Positions 24,545 to 30,618 of a stretch of 30,618 nt of DNA are shown here, piece by piece (position 1 is the stretch's first letter; each line of letters starts with the position of its first letter). The stretch is from NCBI GenBank assembly GCA_934561485.1, contig CAKTGS010000016.1, forward strand, positions 1 through 30,618, read 5' to 3'. The notes under the pieces were generated by a model. That model was not told the DNA's origin. It searched no databases and saw only the letters and a program-made list of their open reading frames with translations. A program made the translations under genes and the position numbers. The stretch is from an uncultured Faecalibacterium sp. GTDB lineage: Bacteria; Bacillota; Clostridia; Oscillospirales; Ruminococcaceae.

Positions 24545-24609
24545 GGCTGTACCGGCCCGCTGCCGGGGGTACAGCCCGCAGGAAACGAATCCTGCCCTGC
24601 GGGGCAGGA
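24545..24609 (-). terminator. Two tandem hairpins after the pilin-like genes
   Basis: On the minus strand transcription meets first TCCTGCCC/GGGCAGGA (24590-24609, 8 bp, 4-base loop, followed by TTCGTTT), then GGCTGTACC/GGTACAGCC (24545-24576, 9 bp, 14-base loop). A third pairing, GCAGGA/TCCTGC (24578-24595), would be mutually exclusive with the first. They fill the 130-base gap between the pilin-like gene and the downstream membrane-protein genes. They probably act as a partial terminator or as 3' stabilisers that let pilin mRNA accumulate above the downstream genes. Confidence 0.5.
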
Positions 24610-24645
24610 CCCGTTTTTTACTGTTTCAACAGTGTGCCAGAGGCA

Positions 24646-24963
24646 TTACCATGCGTGGCCGCCGCCGCCGCCACCAAAAGTGCCGCCGCCGCCACCGCCG
24701 GAACCGCCGCCTGCCATTCCACCGCCGGTATAGCTGGTGTTGGTTACGCGGTCCACCTGCTGGCCTGCCGAATTGATGATCTTGGTGGCGTACTTTGCCA
24801 GCACGCCTGCCACGATCAGACCAATGGACAGCAGCACAACAGTCACGATCACGTCCAGGCCTTCGTCCTCTTCGCACATTTTTTTCAGTTCCGCACCGGC
24901 GCGGCGCAGGCCAAACTGCGCGCGCAGTACGGCACGGTCAAGGTGTGCTGTCAGTTTTTTCGT
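24646..24963 (-). CDS. Flp-pilin-like protein with Gly-rich tail and apparent ACG start (105 aa)
   Basis: This is a paralogue of the adjacent pilin-like protein. Aligned without gaps from ACG at 24963, the leader KKLTAHLDRAVLRAQFGL and the following RRAGAELKKMCEEDEG match the neighbour's first 35 residues position for position, then LDVIVTVVLLSIGLIVAGVL is the membrane helix. The tail is Gly-rich and ends in HAW. No ATG, GTG or TTG exists in this frame between the preceding stop and ATG 24879; GAGGG sits 7 bases from the ACG. Alternatives are start at ATG 24879 (77 aa, losing most of the leader), entry from ATG 24970 with a frame slip in the A6 run, or a sequencing error. Unlike TadE, Glu at mature position 5 is absent. 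It is likely a minor pilin; processing by the A24 peptidase is inferred. Confidence 0.65.
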   Translation of the reverse strand, partial: TKKLTAHLDRAVLRAQFGLRRAGAELKKMCEEDEGLDVIVTVVLLSIGLIVAGVLAKYATKIINSAGQQVDRVTNTSYTGGGMAGGGSGGGGGGTFGGGGGGHAW

Positions 24964-25017
24964 AGGTCATCCCTCACTTTGACCGGCGCTGCCGCCGGTT
25001 TCAAAATCACAATATCC

Positions 25018-25305
25018 TTATTTGCCGCCCAGGCCAGTTGCAACGTCACCGCCTGCAGTACTCTGCAGAGTACTCAGTTGAGAGTTCGCACCCGCGTTTG
25101 CATTGCTTGCACTCTTCAATGCGCTGGTGCCGTACTTTGCCACAACGCCAACCAGCACCAGACCAACGGCCACCAGGATGATGGTGATGATGATGTCCAG
25201 GCCTTCGTCCTCTTCACGCATCTTGTTCAGCTCGTTCTTGGCGGAAGCCATTGCGAACTTGGCGTTCAGATACATGCGGTCGATCACATTCTGAAAGTTT
25301 TTCAT
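25018..25305 (-). CDS. Flp-pilin-like protein, probable main pilin (95 aa)
   Basis: A small, helical, single-membrane-segment protein in the position normally held by the major Flp pilin. A 35-residue charged leader (MKNFQNVIDRMYLNAKFAMA and on to NKMREEDEG) precedes the hydrophobic helix LDIIITIILVAVGLVLVGVV and a Ser/Ala/Asn-rich tail ending in ATGLGGK. The Gly at 35 would be the prepilin cleavage point, though the usual Glu at mature position 5 is replaced by Ile. GGAGG is 8 bases before the ATG, one of the strongest ribosome sites in the window, in keeping with an abundant structural protein. The gene follows TadC by 61 bases. Assignment rests on size, topology and neighbourhood; no strict Flp motif (EYG) is present. 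Confidence 0.75.
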   Translation of the reverse strand: MKNFQNVIDRMYLNAKFAMASAKNELNKMREEDEGLDIIITIILVAVGLVLVGVVAKYGTSALKSASNANAGANSQLSTLQSTAGGDVATGLGGK

Positions 25306-25366
25306 GGATAATTCCTCCCAAAAAGAAATTTTATTGATAAGCAGACGGGTTCTGCCTATACCAACA

Positions 25367-26257
25367 TTAAACGGTCAAACTCAGGTTGGACATGGCCGCC
25401 ACCATAATAATGACGATCACACCAATGAGCACCAGCATGGTGGGGGCCAGCAGCTGGGCTGCGGCATCGTCACCTTTGCGCAGCAGCATCTGGCGGCGCT
25501 GGCTCATCAGCTCATCCGCCTGCTGGCGCATGATCATGGTCACGTCCGAGCCGCCTTTTTCAATGTTCTGCACAATGATGCTGGCAAACTTGCGCACTTC
25601 CGGCGAGCCGGTGCGCACACCAAAGTTGTAAATGGCTTCTGCGCTGGCCATGCCGTTGTCCATTTCGCGGCAGGCGTCCTGCATCAGCTCGTAGATAATG
25701 CCCTCTTTGCTCTTGGCCACGATGTACCAGGCTTCCTTCAGGATCATGCCGCAGTTCATCAGCAGCGTCAGCTTGGACACCACGTTGGAAAATTCCATCA
25801 TGCAGTCGGTACTGCGCTTCTTGAGCTGGTTGGTCATCTCGTTGGCGCCGTTGGAATACACCACAGCCACCATGACAATGCCCACCAGCACGGTGGCAAT
25901 GACCATGTAGCCATCCATGAACACCGCCGCGCAGAAGGCCAGTGCCAGCACCAGCAGCGACATGGACAGGGTGCGCGCCCAGTACAGGCGTGCCCAGTAT
26001 TCGGCAAAGCGGCCCCCGTTTTCCGGGTGCAGAATGGCCGAAGCGGTCATCATTTTTTTGCCCACCTCGCTGTTCATGGAAAAGGCAGGCAGCTGCTGCA
26101 GCGCAAACCCGGCTGCCCACAACTCTTTGTCGCTGAACTCCTTCTGCGGCACACCTTCAATGCGCCAGTCCTCTTTTTTGCCGCGCACCGTGAACAGAAT
26201 GAACAGTGCTGCCAGCACCGTGCCCACGATCAGGCAGATCAATTTTACAATCAGCAC
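25367..26257 (-). CDS. tadC: TadC-like inner-membrane platform protein (296 aa)
   Basis: This GspF/PilC-superfamily protein is half of the Tad membrane platform that couples the motor ATPase to pilin extraction. Membrane segments lie at the N-terminus (about 5-23), in the middle (about 93-135) and at the C-terminus (about 275-293). The cytoplasmic part contains the family-like stretch LTLLMNCGMILKEAWYIVA and GVRTGSPEVRKFASIIVQNI, with ADELMSQRRQMLLRKGDDAA before the last helix. Translation begins at GTG 26257, with GAGGTGAG upstream overlapping the end of tadB. It is consistently paired with tadB. Confidence 0.9.
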   Translation of the reverse strand: MLIVKLICLIVGTVLAALFILFTVRGKKEDWRIEGVPQKEFSDKELWAAGFALQQLPAFSMNSEVGKKMMTASAILHPENGGRFAEYWARLYWARTLSMSLLVLALAFCAAVFMDGYMVIATVLVGIVMVAVVYSNGANEMTNQLKKRSTDCMMEFSNVVSKLTLLMNCGMILKEAWYIVAKSKEGIIYELMQDACREMDNGMASAEAIYNFGVRTGSPEVRKFASIIVQNIEKGGSDVTMIMRQQADELMSQRRQMLLRKGDDAAAQLLAPTMLVLIGVIVIIMVAAMSNLSLTV

Positions 26258-26263
26258 CGTTTC

Positions 26264-27151
26264 TCACCTCACCGCAATAATCTTCTGGCCCCAGATGTAC
26301 GCGCCCACAAAGGCAACCAGCGCACCGGTCACGGTGATCACGCCCAGCGGGGTGGCCAGGTTGTTGGCAAACGTTTCGTTGGAGCCGCGCATCAGGGCTA
26401 TGATCAGCACCGGGGCGATCATGATGATGTTCAGTTCGGTTTCGTTGGCGTGGATCTTGGCCTCGATCTCGTCCTCGATCTCCATGCGCTCGCAGATGAT
26501 GTCGTGGGTCTGGCCGATGACCCGGCTCATGTTGCCGCCGGGGCCGTAGCACACCTGGAACACGTTGTTGAAGTCCTGGATCTCCTCCACGCCGCTGCGC
26601 TTGGCAAAATCGTCCATCATCACGTCCAGCGTCACGTTTACCTGCTCGGCGCGGCGGAACTGATCCAGCTCTTTGGAGATCATGGCATCGTCCGAGTACT
26701 GCATACACATATCGGTGTATGCGGTGTGGAAGGCATCCCGCACAGTGCTGTTGGCCGCCAGCGAGGCGGTCAGGGATTCCAGCAGGTCGCGGAACTGCTT
26801 GCGCAGCACGCCGCGGCGCTTTTCTGCCAGCTGGCGGCAGCGCACCGGCAGGAACACCTTGCCGGCGATCAGACCCACCACCACAAAGGCAGCGGCGTTG
26901 CTGATGTAGGTCAGCAGCGTGGGAGCGCCATCTTCTTTGAACAGCCCGCCGTAGAAGAACTGGCTGACGATGCCGCCCACCAAAAAGGCCAGCACAAAGT
27001 ACAGCACCTTTTCGCTCTGGGTCATTTCATAATTGTGGTAGTCCAGAACGGTCTCGTTCAGCGGGTTTTTGGCCCACTGAGAAACCGGTTCCTTTTTGGG
27101 CTTCGCCTTGCGCGGAGCCTTTGGCTTTGCAGCCTTTTTTTCTTTTTTCAT
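26264..27151 (-). CDS. tadB: TadB-like inner-membrane platform protein (295 aa)
   Basis: This is the partner of TadC in the membrane platform. The N-terminus is very basic (KKEKKAAKPKAPRKAKPKK), followed by two membrane segments at about 47-67 and 78-100, a cytoplasmic helical domain (RQLAEKRRGVLRKQFRDLLE, then DFNNVFQVCYGPGGNMSRVI, EDEIEAKIHANETELNIIM) and a C-terminal pair of segments ending in VGAYIWGQKIIAVR. The AGGNMSRVI-like element is typical of the GspF/TadB fold. AAAGGAA precedes the ATG. The gene lies between tadA and tadC, the conserved order. Confidence 0.9.
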   Translation of the reverse strand: MKKEKKAAKPKAPRKAKPKKEPVSQWAKNPLNETVLDYHNYEMTQSEKVLYFVLAFLVGGIVSQFFYGGLFKEDGAPTLLTYISNAAAFVVVGLIAGKVFLPVRCRQLAEKRRGVLRKQFRDLLESLTASLAANSTVRDAFHTAYTDMCMQYSDDAMISKELDQFRRAEQVNVTLDVMMDDFAKRSGVEEIQDFNNVFQVCYGPGGNMSRVIGQTHDIICERMEIEDEIEAKIHANETELNIIMIAPVLIIALMRGSNETFANNLATPLGVITVTGALVAFVGAYIWGQKIIAVR

Positions 27152-27191
27152 GCTCTCATTCCTTTCGGGTCACACCAATGATCTGCTCCGT

Positions 27192-28466
27192 TTACTTCCG
27201 CACCGGAGCGGGGATATCTTCCAGCAGAAAACCTGCGCGGGTCCACTTGTCGGTCTGGATCATGGGGTTTTCGGTGCGCACCAGCGCGCCGGACACATGC
27301 TGCAGCGTGGAGTTCTCGTCCTCCCGGAACTCGTACAGCGGGTTCAGGCAGATGTCGCCGTTGGCGTCCAGATGGGGCAGGATCTCGCTGACCACCATGG
27401 TCTTACGGCTGTGGTCGCGCAGGCGGGACAGATGGATCATAATGTCCACAGCGCTGGAGATCTGCTGCCGGATGGCCTTCAGCGGCAGGGCCGCCTCACC
27501 CTGCAGCACCATGGTCTCCAGACGGCTCAACATATCTTCGGCAGAGTTTGCATGGCCGGTGGAAAGGCTGCCGTCATGGCCGGTGTTCATGGCCTGCAGC
27601 ATGTCCAATGCCTCCGCGCCGCGCACCTCGCCCACGATGATGCGGTCCGGGCGCATACGCAGGCTGGACCGGATCAGGCTCTGGATGTCGATCTTTTTGC
27701 TCTCGCCCGAGGAGGCTGTGGCGTTGCGGGTCTCCAGACGCACAATGTTGGGGATCTGGGTGATTTGCAGTTCCGCCGAGTCCTCGATGGTGATGATACG
27801 CTCATCGTGGGGGATGTAGTTGGACAGCGCATTCAGGAAGGTGGTTTTGCCGCTGCCGGTACCGCCCGCAATGAAAATGTTGTACCGTGCCTTGACCAGC
27901 TTTTGCAGAAAACGGGAAACTTCCGGCGTGATGGAGCCGTATTCCAGCAGCTTCTGCATGGTCATGGGCTGCTTGGAGAATTTACGGATGGTCACCGTGG
28001 AGCCGCTGAGGGCAATGGGCGCAAGCACCACGTTCACACGGCTGCCGTCTTCCAGGCGGGTATCCACAATGGGGTTTGCTTCCGAAACTTCGCGGTGGGC
28101 CTTGCCCACGATCAGGTCAATGACGCGGCGCAGCTCCTGCTCGTCCTTGAAGTGCTGGTCCACCCGGGTCAGGCGGCCGCTTTTTTCCACAAAGATATTG
28201 TCCGGGCCGTTGATCATCACTTCCGTGATGCTTTCGTCCGCCAGAATGGAATCCAGCAGGCCGCCCAGGCCGCGGTACATCTTATAAATGGTGTTCACCG
28301 TCTCCATTTTCTGGAGCGGGATCAGGTAGCCGCCGCGGCTCTCGCGCTCCACAAGGCGGCTGATGGCCTGCAGCAGCTCGCTGTCATCCATGCGGGTGGG
28401 CTGCAGTTCCCGGTTGATGGCATCCACCACCCGGGTGCGAAGGTCTTTCAGTTCTTCGGTCGTCAT
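27192..28466 (-). CDS. tadA: TadA/CpaF-family secretion ATPase (424 aa)
   Basis: This is the hexameric cytoplasmic motor that powers pilus polymerisation. Walker A is GGTGSGKT (201-208), the Asp box lies in RIITIEDSAEL (223-233), Walker B in RIIVGEVRGAEALDML (275-290) and the His box in TGHDGSLSTGHANS (295-308). The N-terminal domain has LDSILADESITEVMING and VDTRLEDGSRVN, standard for CpaF. All motifs are intact and length is normal for the family. GAGGA is 8 bases before the ATG. With a single motor ATPase, as in other Tad systems, it may drive both extension and retraction. Confidence 0.96.
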   Translation of the reverse strand: MTTEELKDLRTRVVDAINRELQPTRMDDSELLQAISRLVERESRGGYLIPLQKMETVNTIYKMYRGLGGLLDSILADESITEVMINGPDNIFVEKSGRLTRVDQHFKDEQELRRVIDLIVGKAHREVSEANPIVDTRLEDGSRVNVVLAPIALSGSTVTIRKFSKQPMTMQKLLEYGSITPEVSRFLQKLVKARYNIFIAGGTGSGKTTFLNALSNYIPHDERIITIEDSAELQITQIPNIVRLETRNATASSGESKKIDIQSLIRSSLRMRPDRIIVGEVRGAEALDMLQAMNTGHDGSLSTGHANSAEDMLSRLETMVLQGEAALPLKAIRQQISSAVDIMIHLSRLRDHSRKTMVVSEILPHLDANGDICLNPLYEFREDENSTLQHVSGALVRTENPMIQTDKWTRAGFLLEDIPAPVRK

Positions 28467-28484
28467 ACGGCAGGTCCTCGCTTT

Positions 28485-29558
28485 TTATTCCAGTTCCGCA
28501 TACACACGGCTGCTGGCCAGGTCGGCCACGATCCGGCTGCGGTCCGCATTCTGATAGCGGGGGATCACGCCCAGCTCCCGCACGTACTGGGGCAGGTCAG
28601 CCTTCTGGGCGGCACTGCCAAACTGATTGTACACCACGCCGATGCTGCCGTTGAACAGCTTTTCGTCCATGCTGTCGATCACTTCCAGCGAGTTGAGCAG
28701 CTTGCGGGTCTTTTCGTTGCCCATGGGGGTGCTGTTGCTCACCACCACCACCCAGTCGGCCAGACGGATGGTCTTGAGCAGCACCGGCACCAGGTAGCTG
28801 TCGGCGCTGATGATGCACACATCGCACAGGCCCTTGAGGGCGTGCAGCAGGCCGCTCACATCGTTCGGTTCCAGGTTCATAGCGCTTACCGGCATATCAA
28901 AGGGGGCAAAGGAGTACACACCGGTTTCATCGTCCTGCTTGAGCATACTGTTCAGCTTGAGCTGCAGCTGGCCGTAATCGGTGCCGCCCAGCTGGCGCCA
29001 CATGCCCAGCTCATAGCGCACATCGGTCATGGAACTGCCGCTGAGGTGGAAGGGGTTGTCCTCTTCGTTCTGCTTCAGGCTGAGGTACACCACCTTTTTG
29101 CCGTGGGCCGCCATGTAGGCCGCGCAGCCGCTGGCCGCCGTGCTGCAGCCTGCGCCGCCGGCACCGGACAGGAACAGCCGCACGCTGCCGTTTTCGCTCA
29201 GCGAATAGGAACCCTTGCTGTGGCCGGAGCACATGCCCTGGATGCAGCGGAAGATGTCGCTGGCTTTCTGGTAGCGGCACACCACCGGGTAGCCGCTGCG
29301 GCTCTGCTCGTGCTTGTCCTCACTCCAGAAGGCAAGCTCCGCCTTGCGGGCATACTCTTCGGGGCTGTCCAGCAGCTCTTCGTCCGCGATCAGCACGTCC
29401 AGGCGGGCGGCATGGGCCAGCTGTGCCTTCAGCGCCTGCGCATCCGTGAACAGATGGATCTCCAGCTGGGTCGTCTCGTCCGGGTGTGCACTATAATAGT
29501 TGGCAAGGCGGGCAATGTAGGTTTCGTCTTTGTCCAAAAGACCAACGCGAATGATCAT
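28485..29558 (-). CDS. tadZ: CpaE/TadZ-like pilus-localisation ATPase, atypical P-loop (357 aa)
   Basis: This protein should position the pilus machine in the cell. Residues about 1-110 look like a receiver-type domain (MIIRVGLLDKDETYIARLAN, VLIADEELLD). Residues about 125-357 form a MinD/ParA-like domain: FLSGAGGAGCST (129-140) is in the place of the P-loop but without the usual lysine, so ATP binding may be lost or altered, as reported for some TadZ proteins. Further conserved strands are KVVYLSLKQNEED and WVVVVSNSTPMGNEKTRKLL. The frame extends 36 codons upstream, but ATG 29558 has GGGAGG 6 bases away and begins the domain properly. It is the first gene after the promoter at 29678-29706. 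Confidence 0.85.
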   Translation of the reverse strand: MIIRVGLLDKDETYIARLANYYSAHPDETTQLEIHLFTDAQALKAQLAHAARLDVLIADEELLDSPEEYARKAELAFWSEDKHEQSRSGYPVVCRYQKASDIFRCIQGMCSGHSKGSYSLSENGSVRLFLSGAGGAGCSTAASGCAAYMAAHGKKVVYLSLKQNEEDNPFHLSGSSMTDVRYELGMWRQLGGTDYGQLQLKLNSMLKQDDETGVYSFAPFDMPVSAMNLEPNDVSGLLHALKGLCDVCIISADSYLVPVLLKTIRLADWVVVVSNSTPMGNEKTRKLLNSLEVIDSMDEKLFNGSIGVVYNQFGSAAQKADLPQYVRELGVIPRYQNADRSRIVADLASSRVYAELE

Positions 29559-29677
29559 ATGCTTCCTCCCTTTCCCGGCGGCTTCGGCCGGCCGGTCCGC
29601 AATGTTTCGGGCAGTATGCCGCACTTCGTTTTTCTGCCGCAGGCTGCAAACAGTTTGCGACAACAATTTCAGTATAA

Positions 29678-29706
29678 ATTCTACCGCGATTCCTCTGTTC
29701 GGTCAA
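29678..29706 (-). promoter_or_regulatory. Probable sigma-A promoter of the Tad operon
   Basis: On the minus strand TTGACC (29701-29706) and TAGAAT (29678-29683) are separated by exactly 17 bases. The first gene, tadZ, starts about 110 bases downstream, leaving a leader with several GC-rich inverted repeats. No other near-consensus promoter was found between here and the left edge, so this could serve much of the minus-strand cluster. Confidence 0.75.
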
Positions 29707-30012
29707 GTATAGATGTGTTCCGTGGGGAATATTTTATTTGCTTTTTTTCGATGGATACAGCATCTTTGCCAAATCCAAACCGGGAACTTTATGCATCCCG
29801 CCGGGACCTGATTTTACCCGCCCCTTCCGGGGAGCAGTTTTCCACCGTTTTTCCCCGTATGGTGGAATGCCCGGCAGGCATTTTCAGTCCAGCCTTCGAT
29901 GCAATTTTTTCGCAGAACGCACGAACAGCGCGTCTGCGTTTCATTTGATCGTCAAGTGAATGTTTTTGTTCTGTGATGCTTTGCAGGTGAAAAATTGCAC
30001 AGTCCTGTGCCC
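29707..30012. other. Intergenic region between the divergent units, with small inverted repeats
   Basis: I find no convincing gene in these 306 bases. Inverted repeats are present: TTCCACC/GGTGGAA at 29840-29867 and AATGCC/GGCATT at 29866-29882, plus CCCC/GGGG at 29821-29832. A 51-codon minus-strand frame (29789-29944, MKRRRAVRAFCEKIASKAG) exists but has no ribosome site. The region may hold regulator-binding sites for the two flanking promoters, but no operator can be named. Confidence 0.5.
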
Positions 30013-30041
30013 TTGACTTCCTGCCCCAAAAGGGCTATACT
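30013..30041 (+). promoter_or_regulatory. Near-consensus sigma-A promoter of the T-box leader
   Basis: TTGACT (30013-30018) and TATACT (30036-30041) are separated by exactly 17 bases; transcription should begin near 30048. It drives the T-box leader and the transporter gene, divergent from the Tad operon promoter about 310 bases away. Confidence 0.88.
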
Positions 30042-30047
30042 GCGGGC

Positions 30048-30338
30048 AGTGAAATATTCGGCTATGACGAGAACAAGTACCCGAGCGGAGTGCTGCAGAG
30101 AGCTGCCGGTGGATGCAAGGCAGTGCACGAACCCCGTGGGAAGATCCTCTCCGAGCTTTCGGGCTGAAAAGGCAGTGCGCCTTGTGTAAGCCCGGACGGC
30201 AGGCTTCCGTTATCAGGAGCCGCGCATTGTTGGATGCGCACTGAGGGGCTGGCCTGACCCTACAGGCTGGCAAGTAAGAGTGGTACCGCAGAGGATTTAC
30301 ACGCCTTTGTCTCTTATGCAGGAGACAAGGGCGTTTTT
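30048..30338 (+). promoter_or_regulatory. T-box riboswitch (tRNA-sensing leader)
   Basis: The conserved T-box AAGAGTGGTACCGC is at 30276-30289, followed by a terminator at 30301-30338. Stem I features are visible upstream: GACGAGAACAAGTACC with the AGTA element near 30067-30083, the AGAGAGC and GGTGGATGCAAG apical part near 30098-30117, and GGGAAGATCC then TCTCCGAG on the return strand near 30140-30158. When the matching tRNA is uncharged it should pair with the leader and prevent termination, switching on the transporter. The base after TGG in the T-box is T, predicting a tRNA with discriminator A; candidate specifier codons are ATC (Ile) or GAT (Asp), and the A discriminator favours Ile. 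The amino acid is inference; the T-box identity is secure. Confidence 0.92.
30301..30338 (+). terminator. Rho-independent terminator of the T-box leader
   Basis: ACGCCTTTGTCTC (30301-30313) pairs with GAGACAAGGGCGT (30322-30334), 13 pairs with one G-T wobble, 8-base loop, followed by TTTTGTTT. It overlaps the region just after the T-box sequence, as expected for the terminator/antiterminator switch. Confidence 0.92.
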
Positions 30339-30396
30339 GTTTGCGGCACCGGGCCATTCCGGATGTTTCATCAGAATCGGACGGGAAGCTGGCCAC

Positions 30397-30451
30397 AGCT
30401 TCCCCCTCATCCGTCACCTTTGGTGACACCCTTCCCCGAGGGGGGAAGGCT
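30397..30451 (+). repeat. Palindromic intergenic repeat element
   Basis: The 55-base element begins AGCTTCCCCCTCATCC and ends GAGGGGGGAAGGCT. Its outer arms pair with each other, GTCACC/GGTGAC (30413-30427) forms a central hairpin, and CCTTCCCC/GGGGAAGG (30430-30449) is an alternative pairing. It lies between the T-box terminator and the transporter start codon. From memory, very similar palindromes are dispersed in many copies in Faecalibacterium-like genomes; only one copy is in this window. Confidence 0.65.
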
Positions 30452-30472
30452 GAAAAGAAAGGACGAATCAAC

Positions 30473-30618
30473 ATGAAAACTCTGGAAAAAGTAAGCGACT
30501 TTGTGGGCAAGTACATGGCCCTCATCGTCATCGTGGTGGCCGCCGGTGCCCTGTTCTTCCCCGGCCCGTTCAGCGTGGTCAAGACCAGCTGGGTGAACAA
30601 CCTGCTGGGCATTGTGAT
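30473..30618 (+). CDS. Bile acid:sodium symporter (BASS) family transporter, partial (5' end)
   Basis: The 48 visible codons begin MKTLEKVSDFVGKYMALIVI, then a hydrophobic helix (VVAAGALFFPG), and VVKTSWVNNLLGIVM; this is the characteristic N-terminus of bacterial BASS-family permeases (PF01758 type). The gene runs off the right edge. AAGGA lies 9 bases before the ATG. It is controlled by the T-box leader, so it probably carries an amino-acid-related organic anion (for instance a 2-keto acid) rather than bile acids. Bacterial members include PanS-type ketopantoate carriers. The substrate is inference. Confidence 0.85.
   Translation, partial: MKTLEKVSDFVGKYMALIVIVVAAGALFFPGPFSVVKTSWVNNLLGIV

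Noticed and set aside
29789..29944. 51-codon minus-strand frame beginning MKRRRAVRAFCEKIASKAG
   Set aside because: It has a plausible basic N-terminus but no ribosome site and no recognised family. It may be a gene remnant; support is too weak to call.
27096..29948. Long plus-strand frame opposite tadA, tadZ and the end of tadB
   Set aside because: The minus-strand genes carry intact catalytic motifs; the antisense product has no domain I recognise.
29738..29959. Short plus-strand frame in the divergent intergenic region
   Set aside because: No ribosome binding site, no recognisable composition or domain, and it overlaps the inverted repeats.
29941..30612. Minus-strand frame of 223 codons over the T-box leader
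   Set aside because: The DNA is explained by a promoter, T-box, terminator and palindromic repeat on the plus strand; no ribosome site or domain supports it.
1..30618. tRNA, rRNA, CRISPR arrays, transposases, integrases or phage genes
   Set aside because: I looked for them and saw none; the only repeats are the TPR cassettes, protein-internal repeats and one palindromic element.

Overview
The window looks like a Firmicutes chromosome segment, probably a Faecalibacterium-like member of the Oscillospiraceae. The grounds are GC-rich coding sequence (my estimate, mid-50s percent), strong GGAGG-type ribosome binding sites, sigma-A-type promoters, a T-box leader, a Tad pilus locus without secretin or other outer-membrane genes, and cell-wall-binding repeat proteins. 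The genus is inference; the Gram-positive assignment is firm. Nearly every base is coding, and all genes but the last lie on the minus strand.

Reading in the direction of transcription from the right: a promoter at 29678-29706 drives a Tad (tight adherence) pilus operon. Its genes are an atypical CpaE/TadZ-type localisation ATPase, the CpaF/TadA motor ATPase, TadB and TadC membrane platform proteins, two small pilin-like proteins (the second with an apparent ACG start codon), a 93-residue membrane protein, an A24 prepilin peptidase, a WG-repeat membrane protein, two TadE-like pseudopilins and a very large TadG-like protein.

The genes continue without a clear break into a phospho-signalling trio at 13414-17978: an FHA-domain protein, a PP2C phosphatase, and a membrane Ser/Thr kinase with an extracytoplasmic TPR region. 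A 45-residue membrane protein that is easily missed follows.

Next comes a cell-surface block at 6127-13221: a secreted transglutaminase-like protein with repeats, an MBOAT O-acyltransferase and its AlgJ/AlgX-like partner (polysaccharide O-acetylation), a Ser/Ala-rich lipoprotein, a membrane-anchored wall-binding repeat protein, and a VanX-like M15 peptidase lipoprotein with an SH3 domain.

The left end, 1-6103, is a tandem array of at least five paralogous TPR lipoproteins. They share a nearly constant signal peptide and TPR front end but have divergent, partly AT-rich C-terminal halves. The array runs off the left edge.

At the right end a divergent unit on the plus strand has a near-consensus promoter (30013-30041), a T-box riboswitch with its terminator, a palindromic intergenic repeat, and the start of a bile-acid:sodium-symporter-family transporter.

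My reading is that the minus-strand genes form one surface programme: a Tad pilus, a phosphothreonine switch that could control its assembly, and wall-modifying and wall-bound proteins. Co-orientation and tight spacing are visible; the functional link is inference.
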